Shown here in pieces: positions 44,726 to 53,345 of a DNA stretch of 64,000 bases (its first letter is position 1; every line of letters starts with the position of its first letter). The DNA is from Streptomyces sp. NBC_01481 (GTDB taxonomy: Bacteria > Actinomycetota > Actinomycetes > Streptomycetales > Streptomycetaceae). The DNA lies in contig NZ_JAPEPT010000002.1 of NCBI RefSeq assembly GCF_026339995.1, positions 483,001 through 547,000 of the forward strand, written 5' to 3'. The translations under genes were made by a program, and so were the position numbers. The notes under the pieces were generated by a model that saw only the letters and a list, made by a program, of their open reading frames with translations, made no database searches and was not told the origin of the DNA.

Positions 44726-45039
44726 AACTGTGACAGCCGGCTGCTCACGCGCATTGCCTGATCGCGCGTACGGGGAGGCGGCGGGGCCCCCGTACCGGTT
44801 CACCGGACAAAAGGTGTCATATCGTCAGAATCGATTCATCGGCACCTAAACTGACGCACGATCACACTGGGTGATCGGCGGCTTGTTGTCGGCGCGACCG
44901 GCGGAGGTCGCCCCTTTTCGTGCGACGGAGGTACCGGTGGTCAGACGCATGAGCAAACAGACAGACTGGGTCCTATCGCGGTCCAGGGCCCGAGAGGAGC
45001 GGGCTTCGGCCGTGGTCATGGGCGTGGCTGAGGGCCTGC
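44726..45039. other. Intergenic region before the YVTN gene
   Basis: No RNA or full gene. An ATG at 44949 opens a 17-codon start (SKQTDWVLSRSRAR) that would make a fitting signal-peptide front for the next gene if a single-base shift lies near 44995. Confidence 0.55.
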
Positions 45040-46290
45040 GTGGCTGGGCTGGCGATGTTGGCGGGAGTGGCCTTGCCTGCCGTCGCCTCGTCACCGGCCT
45101 GGGCCGCCCCGACCGAGAGCGCGTACGTCGCCAACTTCGGTTCGGACAATGTGTCGGTGATCGATACCGCCACGAATACGGTCACGGATACCGTCACAGT
45201 CGGCACCAACCCGTCCGCCGTGGCGGTCACCCAAGACGGCGAGCGCGTCTACGTCACCAACCAGAACTCGGACGATGTGTCGGTGATCGATACCGCCACG
45301 AATACGGTCATCGCCACCGTCGCCGTCGGCGGCAGTCCGGCGGGTGCGGCGATCACCCCAGACGGCGATCGCGCCTACATCGCCAACAACGACACCAGCA
45401 ATGTGTCGGTGATCGATACGACCACCAATACGGTCATCGCCACCGTCGCCGTCGGCGGCGGCCCGTACGGCGTGGCGGTCACCCCCGACGGCCTGCATGT
45501 CTACGTCACCAACCAGAGCTCGAACAATGTGTCGGTCATCGAAACGGCCACCAACACGGTCACCGCCACCGTCACCGTCGGCACCACCCCAAGGGGTGTG
45601 GCGGTCACTCCGGACGGCCTGCACGCCTACGTCACCAACTTCCTCTCGGACACTGTGTCCGTGATCGATACCGGCACCAACACGGTCACCGCCACCGTCG
45701 CCGCCGGCTCCAACCCGTTCGGCGTGACGGTCACCCCGGACGGCGGGCACGCCTATGTCACCAACCCGAGCGTGAACACTGTGTCGGTGATCGATACCGG
45801 CACCAATACGGTCACCGCGACCGTCCCCGTCGGCACCGGCCCGCAGGGCGTCGCGATCAGCCCGTTCACCCCGCCGTCGGCGCCGTCCTTGACCATCACC
45901 AAGAGCCACACCGGGAACTTCGTCCGAGGCCGCCAGGGCACCTACACCATCTCCGTCGGCAACGACGGGACTGCCCCGACCGACGGCACCACAGTCACCG
46001 TCCAGGACACCCTCCCGGCAGGACTCTCCGCCGCCAGCATCAGCGGCAACGGATGGAGCTGCACCCGGTCCACCCTCACCTGCACGCGCAGCAGCGTCCT
46101 GGCCGCCGGGAACAGCTACCCGCCCATCACCCTGAGAGTCCGCATCGCCCGCAACGCCCCCGCCTCAGTCACCAACACCGCCACCGTCACCGGAGGCGGC
46201 GACACCACCACCCACACCGCCACCGACCCCACCACCATCACCGGCAACTGGCAGAACTGGAACTGGAACTGGGGCTGGCACCGCCCCTGA
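45040..46290 (+). CDS. YVTN beta-propeller / DUF11 surface protein
   Basis: A 416-residue exported protein. Hydrophobic leader (GLAMLAGVALPAVASSPAWA), six to seven 42-residue YVTN repeats (YVTNQNSDDVSVIDTATNTV type) forming a propeller, then a DUF11 domain (LTITKSHTGNFVRGRQGTYT, ATVTGGGDTTTHTATDPTT) and an odd NWQNWNWNWGWHRP end. The GTG at 45040 has GAGGG upstream but gives a leader without basic residues; basic residues occur in-frame upstream without a start codon, so a frameshift may have shortened the front. The WNWNW end is shared with the relic at 41065. Confidence 0.8.
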   Translation: MAGLAMLAGVALPAVASSPAWAAPTESAYVANFGSDNVSVIDTATNTVTDTVTVGTNPSAVAVTQDGERVYVTNQNSDDVSVIDTATNTVIATVAVGGSPAGAAITPDGDRAYIANNDTSNVSVIDTTTNTVIATVAVGGGPYGVAVTPDGLHVYVTNQSSNNVSVIETATNTVTATVTVGTTPRGVAVTPDGLHAYVTNFLSDTVSVIDTGTNTVTATVAAGSNPFGVTVTPDGGHAYVTNPSVNTVSVIDTGTNTVTATVPVGTGPQGVAISPFTPPSAPSLTITKSHTGNFVRGRQGTYTISVGNDGTAPTDGTTVTVQDTLPAGLSAASISGNGWSCTRSTLTCTRSSVLAAGNSYPPITLRVRIARNAPASVTNTATVTGGGDTTTHTATDPTTITGNWQNWNWNWGWHRP

Positions 46291-46357
46291 CGAAACCCCA
46301 CCCCGCCCCCGAACGAGGGCGGCACTCGTGATCGAGCCCCTGAGGGGTTGATCAACA

Positions 46358-46394
46358 GGTGGCTGTTGTACAGCAATGACGTACAGCAGCCACC
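46358..46394 (+). terminator. Hairpin after the YVTN/DUF11 gene
   Basis: GGTGGCTGTTGTAC and GTACAGCAGCCACC pair (one G-T) around AGCAATGAC. No T tract. 46395-46641 has no gene I can support. Confidence 0.7.
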
Positions 46395-46641
46395 GTGACC
46401 GCATCAGGCAGCCCCGGATGACACTTAATTCGGATGCTCTTCCGAGCCGCAGCCGGTAGCGTCCCGTCCCGCGCCTTCCGATGCGCCCGCGCCCCGGTTA
46501 CTTCCTGTCAAAAAATCACCGGTGCCCATCTCTGATCTCGGGAGGCGCTCACTACCGCGCGCCGCACCCAGACCCGCACGACGACACTGCGTCCGGCGCC
46601 CGCGTGACCTCCAACCCACCCCTCACCAGGGGGACTTCTGC

Positions 46642-48296
46642 ATGACCCGGTTCAGCCGCCAGCGGACCAAGGCCGAAGCCAGGGCAGAGATCCAGGCCGA
46701 ACTACCGGGCATGACCGCAGGCGGAGCGACCTCCCCGCTTTCCACCCACGGCCGGTGGGCCACCCCGCCGCGAGGGGCCTCCCCGAGGGCGGTCCCCACA
46801 ATGCCGTGGGTCACCAACCACCAGGGCGGCACCGGCTACCTCCGCGACCCGAAGTCCGAACTCCTCCTGCTCGCCGTCGCCAACCTGGTCGGGCAGCGCA
46901 GCTTCTACGAGAGCGCCGAGTCCCGCGACGAGCGCTACACCCAGCTGGTCCGCCAACTCGCGGTCAGCGCACCCGAGTGGACCCTCGGCCTGCTCGGCTG
47001 GCTGCGTACCGAGGCCCGGATGCGGACGGCGTCGCTCGTGGGCGCGGCCGAATTCGCCCGTGCCCGGCTGGATGCCGGGGCGCCTGGATTCTCCCGGCAG
47101 GCCGTCGACGCCGTGCTCCAACGCCCGGACGAGCCGGGTGAGTTGCTGGCGTACTGGACCTCCCGTTACGGCAGGCGGCTGCCCCAGCCGGTCAAGCGCG
47201 GGGTCGCGGATGCCGTGCGCCGGCTCTACACCGGCCACGCACTGCTCAAGTACGACAGCGGCTCCCGGCCCTACCGCTTCGGCGACGTCCTGGAGTTGAC
47301 CCACCCCGCGCCCGCCCCGGAGAGGCCGTGGCAGGGGGAGCTGTTCCGGTATGCACTGGACCGGCGCCACCACCCTGACCGTGCCGTGCTGCCCACCGGC
47401 GAACAGCTCCTCACCGCACACCACGAGCTGATGTCCGTCCCGGCCGACGAGCGGTATGCGCTGGTCACCGGACCGGACGGGGCCGAGCGGCTCGCGGCGG
47501 CCGGAATGACGTGGGAGGCGGTGGCGGGCTGGCTGCACGGGCCGCTCGACGCCGCGGTCTGGGAGGCTGTGATCCCTTCGATGGGTCCGATGGCCCTGGT
47601 CCGCAACCTGCGGAACTTCGACCTTGCCGGTGTGAGCGACCGGGTGGCCGCCGACGTGGCCCGCCGGATCTCGGACCCGTACGAGGTGGCCCGCTCCCGG
47701 CAGTTCCCGTTCCGCTACCTGGCCGCCCACCGCAACGCGCCCTCGCCGCGCTGGGCGCAGTCCCTGGAATCGGCCCTCGGCCACTCGCTCGCCAACGTGC
47801 CCGCACTGCCGGGCCGGACCCTGGTCCTGGTGGACCGCTCGGGCTCGATGTTCGACCTGCCCAGTGCCGGGACCGAGCTCAACCGGGCCGACTCCGCCGC
47901 CATCTTCGGCACCGCACTGGCCGTCCGGGCCGAGCACGCCGAGCTGATCGAGTTCGGCACCGACAGCCGGCGGATCGAGGTCGGCCCGGGCGAGTCCGTC
48001 CTGCGGGTGCTGGACCGGTTCCACAACCTCGGCGGCACCGACACCGCCGGAGCGGTCACCCGGAATTACCGCGAACACGACCGCGTGATCGTCGTCACCG
48101 ACGAGCAGGCTCAGTCGACCCGCTCCGGGCGGTGCCCCGGCACATTCCGGTCTACACCTGGAACCTGGCCGGCTACGCCTACGGCCACACCGCCGCGGGG
48201 CCGCACCGCCATACCTTCGGCGGTCTCAGCGACGCCGCCTTCCGGCTGATCCCGCTCCTGGAATCCAGCCAGGACTCCAGCTGGCCCTGGGAGTAG
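46642..48296 (+). pseudogene. TROVE/Ro60-family RNA-binding protein, frameshifted near its end
   Basis: Ro60-like protein (Rsr family): a TROVE ring (MPWVTNHQGGTGYLRDPKSE, SFYESAESRDERYTQLVRQL, RTEARMRTASLVGAAEFARA) that binds misfolded or Y-type RNAs, then a von Willebrand A domain with MIDAS (VLVDRSGSMFD). After VTDEQA (about 48108) the first frame runs to 48249 with nonsense residues; the expected end (DPLRAVPRHIPVYTWNLAGY to LESSQDSSWPWE) is in the +1 frame and stops at 48296. A few codons are also missing at the join. Either a recent mutation, a sequencing error, or recoding. ATG at 46642 with AGGGGGA site. Confidence 0.85.
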
Positions 48297-48465
48297 ACCG
48301 CGCCGCAGCGCCGTCGGTCGGTCCATCCGCGCACCGGATGCGGTACGCCGCGTAGTCCCGCTTCTCATCCCGGCATGCGTGACGACATGTCCGGGAGTAC
48401 CACGCACTACCGCCAGTAGATCTTTGCAGCAGCGTCACAAGGGCTGCGCATCACCTTCCGCGGGC

Positions 48466-48483
48466 GCCAGTAGCGTTACTGGC
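48466..48483. promoter_or_regulatory. Dyad GCCAGTA-GCGT-TACTGGC
   Basis: Perfect 7-bp arms, about 90 bp before the SCO2400-type gene and 170 bp after the TROVE gene. Operator or hairpin; no T tract. Confidence 0.45.
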
Positions 48484-48570
48484 CGCTCGATCCCGCATGC
48501 GAAGCGAAATGCGAACGCGAAACAGGTCGCCGGCGTCCCTGGCGGTGCAGTCAGCACAGGAAGATCGCAG

Positions 48571-49440
48571 ATGGACTACTGCTACTCGTGCCGCCGGAAT
48601 CTCAACGGTGCCCTCGTGTGTCCGGGGTGCGGTGCATACGCTCCGGACATAGCCCCGCCCACCCATCGCCTCCACAGCTCGGTCGCCACTCCCGAAAGGA
48701 CGAGGCAGGCCTGGGACGCGGAAGATGTCCCTGCTCCGGAGCCCCGCCCCGGCACCCCCAAGTCCGCTGCCGCACCCACCGGCAGCGGCGCGTCCGAAGA
48801 CACGGCGGCGGGCGCGTACGGCAATGGTTCCTCCAGCGGCCACGAAGGCACCGACTCCACCGGGCAGGGCCGGGCGGCTCGGCGTCGGCAGCTGGCGCGT
48901 TGGAAGAAGAACAAGCGCCGGGCCGTGGCCGCGACGGCCGTTGCCCTCGTCGGTGGCGGACTGACCGTTGCCGCGCTGCCGACCACCAGGCCTTCCAGCA
49001 GCCACACACACGCGGCCTCACCGCCGGATCCGGTAACCGCGCCAACCCCTGGGACCGCTGCCACCGACTCGGCGTCGGAGCAACCGGACACCCCGGGTTC
49101 GCGGCATCCCAGCACTCGCCCGCCGACAGCAACCAGCGGACAGCAGAGCACCACGGCCGCCACGCCTCGTACTGCGCCTGCCACAGCGACGACGAGCCGA
49201 CAGCTGAAAACCGCGGCAACGGCCCAACCCCTCGCGCCCCCCGACGCAACGCCGCCCTCCGCAGCCGATCCGGCCCCGGCGACGCCTGCGGGCAACGCCC
49301 CCGCCCCGGAGCCGACGGCGCCCGCTTCCGCCGAACGCCCCGGCGCAAGCACAACGACTGTGAACCTCTTGCCGACAACGTCGACGGGCGATCCCACATC
49401 ACCGACGCAGGTGTGCCTGATCGCCTTGTGCATTGGCTGA
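48571..49440 (+). CDS. SCO2400-family zinc-ribbon membrane protein
   Basis: A 289-residue protein starting with a four-Cys zinc ribbon (MDYCYSCRRNLNGALVCPGC), a linker, a basic stretch (RRRQLARWKKNKRR), one membrane helix (AVAATAVALVGGGLTVAAL) and a long extracellular Thr/Ala/Pro-rich tail ending in CLIALCIG. The start CYSC...CPGC is the hallmark of SCO2400-type Streptomyces proteins of unknown role, thought linked to secreted partners. AGGAAG before ATG. Confidence 0.85.
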   Translation: MDYCYSCRRNLNGALVCPGCGAYAPDIAPPTHRLHSSVATPERTRQAWDAEDVPAPEPRPGTPKSAAAPTGSGASEDTAAGAYGNGSSSGHEGTDSTGQGRAARRRQLARWKKNKRRAVAATAVALVGGGLTVAALPTTRPSSSHTHAASPPDPVTAPTPGTAATDSASEQPDTPGSRHPSTRPPTATSGQQSTTAATPRTAPATATTSRQLKTAATAQPLAPPDATPPSAADPAPATPAGNAPAPEPTAPASAERPGASTTTVNLLPTTSTGDPTSPTQVCLIALCIG

Positions 49441-49519
49441 TCGTCTCGCTGCCACCGTGCGCCGCGGCCTCCTCGCGCTGACGGAATCGCGGCCGGTCGT
49501 ACGACGCCCGTGAAACCCG

Positions 49520-51073
49520 TCAGTTGTGGTGTGGCGCGGGCAGCCAGCGGTCCAGGTGGTGGCGGAGGCCGGACAGGTCGGTTCCGCCCGCGCGGTAGGC
49601 GAGGTAACCGTCGGGGCGGACCAGGCCGTGCGCGGTGCCCGGCCAGGGGCCCTGGTCGCCGAGGTGGTGGACGGTGACCAGGCCGCTTCGGCCGAGGGCC
49701 GCCAGGTCCTGCGACTCCCAGGCGTCACGCTGACCGCACAGCAGCACGTGGTAGCCGGGGCCCGATGTCAGGGCCTGCAGACCGGCGGGAGTGTCGGGCA
49801 GCCGGTCGCCCGCCCGGGGGCCGCCGCGCGGACGGCGGTTCCCCTCTTCGGTGAGGGGGCTCCGCCGGTAATGGATGGCGAGTTCGGAGAGCGTACGGAA
49901 CGCTCTGCCCCGCAGGGTGGTGAAGCGAAGCGCCAACGGCATGAGGCGCGGGGCGAGTTGGGTCCTCGCACGACGGATGAACGGGTTTCGGCTCGTGGCG
50001 ATCGTGAAGGCGCGGTCGGTGAAGCGCAGCACGTTCCGGCCGACCGGCGCCCGTTCGCTCTCGTACGTGTCGAGAAGCGCTTCGGGGGCGGCGCCCCGGC
50101 AGGTGAGGGCGAGCTTCCAGCCGAGGTTGAGCGCGTCCTGAATGCCGGTGTTCATGCCCTGGGCGCCGGCCGGACTGTGGATATGGGCCGCGTCGCCCGC
50201 GAGAAAGACACGGCCGGCGCGGTAGTGGGCGGCACCGCGGTTCTGCAGCCGGAACTGGGTCATCCAGACGGCATCCCGCAGGCGCAGCCCCTCGCCCGGC
50301 TCGGCCGCGGAGCCCGCCGAGCCCACGTATCGGTCGGTGATCGCCTGCAGCTGCCTCAGACTCACTTCCTCGTCCGGTGCGTCCGGCGGGCGCATGGCGA
50401 GCATTCGCCAGGTGGCCGGTGACTCCAGTGGGAAGAAGAGCAGCATCCCGGCCTCGGAGAGGTACGCATGGGCGGCACCGCGTTCGAGGCCGTCGACCTC
50501 CAGGTCCGCGAGCAGGAACGTCTGCGGGTAGGTGGAGCCCACAAAGCCGATGCCCGCGAGGCCGCGTACGGTGCTGTGCGCGCCGTCGCAGCCGACGACG
50601 AAGCGGGCACGGATCTCTTCGCGCTCACCCTCACCGTGACTCAACCGGCAGGTGACGTACGTGTCTTGTGGCGACAGGTCCCGCAGCACGGTGCCGCGCT
50701 CGACGGCCACACCGCGCTCGGCGAGATGCGCGCCGAGCACGGCCTCGGTCTCGGCCTGGGACAGAAACAGCGCATAGGGATACGGGGTGTCCGCACAGCC
50801 GATGTCGAACAGCGGCAGCCGCAGCACCCGGCCGGGCACATGCATCCGCACCTGCACCGCCCGGTTGCCGCGCGCGACCAGCTCGTCCGTCACACCGAAC
50901 CCGGCCAGCGCCTCCAGAGTCCGCGGCTGGATGGCCAGAGCGCGTGACTCGCGGGCCCGGTCGAGACTGCGGTCGATGATGCGGAACCGGGTGCCGTACG
51001 CCCGTAGCTGAGCGGCCAGGGCCAGTCCCGTCGGGCCGGCACCCACCACCAGTACATCCAGCGGTTCCGCCAT
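49520..51073 (-). CDS. FAD-dependent aromatic monooxygenase (class A)
   Basis: A 517-residue flavoprotein hydroxylase. FAD motifs: GAGPTGLALA (residue 12), VGCDGAHSTVR near 155, FLAGDAAHIHSPAGAQGMNT near 290; C-terminal thioredoxin-like domain. Relatives act on polyketide or phenolic substrates or drugs such as rifampicin; the substrate is unknown. ATG at 51073, 20 bp after the CDF transporter stop, so possibly the third gene of that operon. Confidence 0.92.
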   Translation of the reverse strand: MAEPLDVLVVGAGPTGLALAAQLRAYGTRFRIIDRSLDRARESRALAIQPRTLEALAGFGVTDELVARGNRAVQVRMHVPGRVLRLPLFDIGCADTPYPYALFLSQAETEAVLGAHLAERGVAVERGTVLRDLSPQDTYVTCRLSHGEGEREEIRARFVVGCDGAHSTVRGLAGIGFVGSTYPQTFLLADLEVDGLERGAAHAYLSEAGMLLFFPLESPATWRMLAMRPPDAPDEEVSLRQLQAITDRYVGSAGSAAEPGEGLRLRDAVWMTQFRLQNRGAAHYRAGRVFLAGDAAHIHSPAGAQGMNTGIQDALNLGWKLALTCRGAAPEALLDTYESERAPVGRNVLRFTDRAFTIATSRNPFIRRARTQLAPRLMPLALRFTTLRGRAFRTLSELAIHYRRSPLTEEGNRRPRGGPRAGDRLPDTPAGLQALTSGPGYHVLLCGQRDAWESQDLAALGRSGLVTVHHLGDQGPWPGTAHGLVRPDGYLAYRAGGTDLSGLRHHLDRWLPAPHHN

Positions 51074-51093
51074 GGAGCCACCGTAATCCGGTG

Positions 51094-51822
51094 TCAGCCG
51101 CAGCCGCAGCCCGGCCCGCAGGCGCAGGCATCGGCCTCGGCATCCGCTGATGGGGAGGCGGCAGGTACCGGGGGTGCGCAGCAGCCCTTGCCCTGCCATG
51201 CCTCGCGGCCTTCCTTGACCGCGACGGCGGCGATGGCCAGGGCGGCGACGGGGTCGGCCCAGGACCAGCCGAACGTGGCGTTGGCGAGCAGGCCGACCAG
51301 CAGTACGGCGGACAGGTAGGTGCAGAGCAGGGTCTGCTTGGAGTCGGCGACCGCGGAGGCCGACCCCAGTTCGCGCCCGGCCTTGCGCTGAGCGGCGGAC
51401 AGGAAGGGCATGACCGCGAGCGACACGGCGGCGAGCACGATCCCCGGGACGGAGCGGTCCGCCTCGCCCGCGCCGGCCAGCGCCCGCACGGCGTCGACGG
51501 TCACATAGGCGGCGAGTACGAAGAAGGACACGGCGATGATCCGCAGGGTGGTGTGCTCCCGCGCCTCGCGCGACGCGTGGTCACGGGCGGAGAACTGCCA
51601 GGCCACCGCCGCGGCGGAGGAGACCTCGATGACCGAGTCCAGGCCGAAGCCGACGAGCGCCGTGGATGACGCGATGGTGCCCGCGGTGATGGCGACGGCC
51701 GCCTCGACGACGTTGTACGTCAGGGTGGCGGCGACCAACAGGCGTATGCGACGGGCCAGTTCGTCCCGTCGGGCGGGGGCAGGGCCGAGGGGTGTCGCGG
51801 CGCCGGGGGACGTCGCGGCCAT
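51094..51822 (-). CDS. CDF-family metal efflux protein with Cys-rich tail
   Basis: A 242-residue cation diffusion facilitator with about six helices. Metal residues: GFGLDSVIEVSSA in helix 2 and ADSKQTLLCTYLS in helix 5. The C-terminus has Cys-rich metal-binding clusters (GKGCCAPP, DACACGPGCGCG). ATG overlaps the regulator stop (TGATG). Exports a soft metal such as Cd, Pb or Zn, given the CmtR-like regulator. Confidence 0.92.
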   Translation of the reverse strand: MAATSPGAATPLGPAPARRDELARRIRLLVAATLTYNVVEAAVAITAGTIASSTALVGFGLDSVIEVSSAAAVAWQFSARDHASREAREHTTLRIIAVSFFVLAAYVTVDAVRALAGAGEADRSVPGIVLAAVSLAVMPFLSAAQRKAGRELGSASAVADSKQTLLCTYLSAVLLVGLLANATFGWSWADPVAALAIAAVAVKEGREAWQGKGCCAPPVPAASPSADAEADACACGPGCGCG

Positions 51823-52172
51823 CAGCAGCAGCTCTTCTCGGCGGCATCCGGGCAGGTGCGGTCGGTTTCCACGGCTACGACGGCGGAGCGCAGGTCGTCG
51901 AGGGCATGACCAAGTCGAGGGTCGGCCAGTTCGTAGCGCGTACGGCGGCCGACGGGGACGGCCACGACGAGGCCGCAGTCGCGCAGACAGGCCAGGTGGT
52001 TCGACAGCCGCGTCCGGGAGATCCCCAACTCGTCGGCCAGGTCGGACGGATGGGCGGGCGCCTCGCGCAGGGCGAACAGCAGGCGGCAGCGGATCGGATC
52101 GGCGAGCGCCCGGCCGAAGCGGGCCAGGACGTCGAGCTCGGTGGCAAGTGTCAGCACACTGCGACGATACAT
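51822..52172 (-). CDS. CmtR-like ArsR-family metal sensor
   Basis: A 116-residue winged-helix repressor. HLACLRDCGLV carries the two cysteines (CxxxC) in the recognition helix and DRTCPD the third, matching the Cd/Pb sites of mycobacterial CmtR; the end EKSCC adds two more. Expected to leave its operator when metal binds. Followed directly by the efflux gene. Confidence 0.92.
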   Translation of the reverse strand: MYRRSVLTLATELDVLARFGRALADPIRCRLLFALREAPAHPSDLADELGISRTRLSNHLACLRDCGLVVAVPVGRRTRYELADPRLGHALDDLRSAVVAVETDRTCPDAAEKSCC

Positions 52173-52178
52173 AGACCT

Positions 52179-52188
52179 CTGAATTCAG
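52179..52188. promoter_or_regulatory. Palindrome CTGAATTCAG before the CmtR-like gene
   Basis: A perfect 10-bp dyad six bases upstream of the ArsR-family start. Candidate operator; ArsR sites are often longer with a spacer, so this may be only its centre. Confidence 0.45.
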
Positions 52189-52255
52189 GCAATCGTGAAC
52201 TCTGCTGCTCCCGTGAATGGGAAAATGCGGCTGATCGTCAGGCGGGTTGCGAACG

Positions 52256-53167
52256 GTGGAGTCAGTGGTGGAGTCGAACGTGGGGTCAACTGTGGCAAAT
52301 GTCGGGCTGTTTCATCGGCTGCGCGTTCCGGTCTGCGTACTCAGCAGCTCGGCTCCACCGCTGGCCCGGCACGGGCACGATGCGGCCGCCTTCGTCGAGA
52401 TCGGATCCCTGACCAAGGTGCTCACCGGCACCGCACTGATACGGATGGCTCGGGCGGGCCTGCTCGGCCTCGACGATCCGGTGGAGCAATGGCTCCCGAC
52501 AACGCCCGGATCAGGGATCACGCTACGGACGCTGGCGGACCACACCTCGGGCCTGCCGCGTCTCCCGCCGGGCCTGACCGGCAGCGATCCCTACGCGGCC
52601 TTCGACGAGGACGCGCTCCGGGCCCTCCTGGGGCGACTGGACGAGATCACCGTGCGGCGACCGGGACAGGAGGAGGAGTACTCCAACCTCGGTTACGCCG
52701 TGCTCGGCGCGGCCCTGGTCTCCGCGGCCGGGCAGCCGTACGAGGACTTGGTGCGTGAGCACGTACTCACACCCCTGGGGGTGGACGAGGTCACCGCGCA
52801 TCCGCCGGCCGACCGGCTGCTGGGCGCGCGGAACCTGCTCGGCCGGGAACGCGCCCGATGGACCATGGACGGGCCGATCCTGCCCGCGGGCGGGCTGTGG
52901 GCCACGCCCCGCGCGTTGGCGAGCGTGGTCACCCAGCTGCTGATGGAACGCGCGCTGGGGGAACCCGCGCCTTCCTGGCAGTCGGCCGGGCAGCTGTTGT
53001 GGCACAACGGGGCGACCCGCGATGCCTCGGCCTTCGCCGGGGCGCTCCCCCAGACGGGGAACTGGGTGCTCGTCCACCGGCTCGGCGGCTCGCCGGGCCG
53101 CACCGACAAGCTGGGAATCGACCTGCTCGCCGCCGCCAAGAACGCGGCGGACCGGTCGGGGCAGTAG
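52256..53167 (+). CDS. Serine hydrolase, beta-lactamase/esterase class
   Basis: About 303 residues. SLTK is the active-site SxxK (near residue 50), EYSNLGYAVLGAAL the YxN motif, and HNGATRDASAF the HxG region. No clear signal peptide, so probably cytoplasmic esterase or peptidase-like. The start is unsure: several in-frame GTGs (52256, 52268, 52280) are possible; 52256 has GGCGGG nine bases before it. Divergent from the CmtR-like gene. Confidence 0.85.
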   Translation: MESVVESNVGSTVANVGLFHRLRVPVCVLSSSAPPLARHGHDAAAFVEIGSLTKVLTGTALIRMARAGLLGLDDPVEQWLPTTPGSGITLRTLADHTSGLPRLPPGLTGSDPYAAFDEDALRALLGRLDEITVRRPGQEEEYSNLGYAVLGAALVSAAGQPYEDLVREHVLTPLGVDEVTAHPPADRLLGARNLLGRERARWTMDGPILPAGGLWATPRALASVVTQLLMERALGEPAPSWQSAGQLLWHNGATRDASAFAGALPQTGNWVLVHRLGGSPGRTDKLGIDLLAAAKNAADRSGQ

Positions 53168-53345
53168 TCCGCCGGACCGCCTGCCCGGGGGGTGCAGGGC
53201 ACGCGGTCACACCGCCCTGTACGGGCAAGATCGCGCCACGTAGTATCCGGGCTCGGCGGAAGATCAGCCCCACCTGAACTGCCCGTTCGCTTCCATCCCA
53301 CCGCGACATCTTCGTCTTTCGGGCTTGAAAGGGCTGTTCTCACCC

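Noticed and set aside
45110..45870. Tandem DNA repeats
   Set aside because: The 126-bp periodicity is explained by 42-residue YVTN propeller repeats.
44871..46331. A 486-codon His/Arg-rich plus-strand frame
   Set aside because: Out-of-frame reading of the YVTN/DUF11 gene; composition is unnatural.
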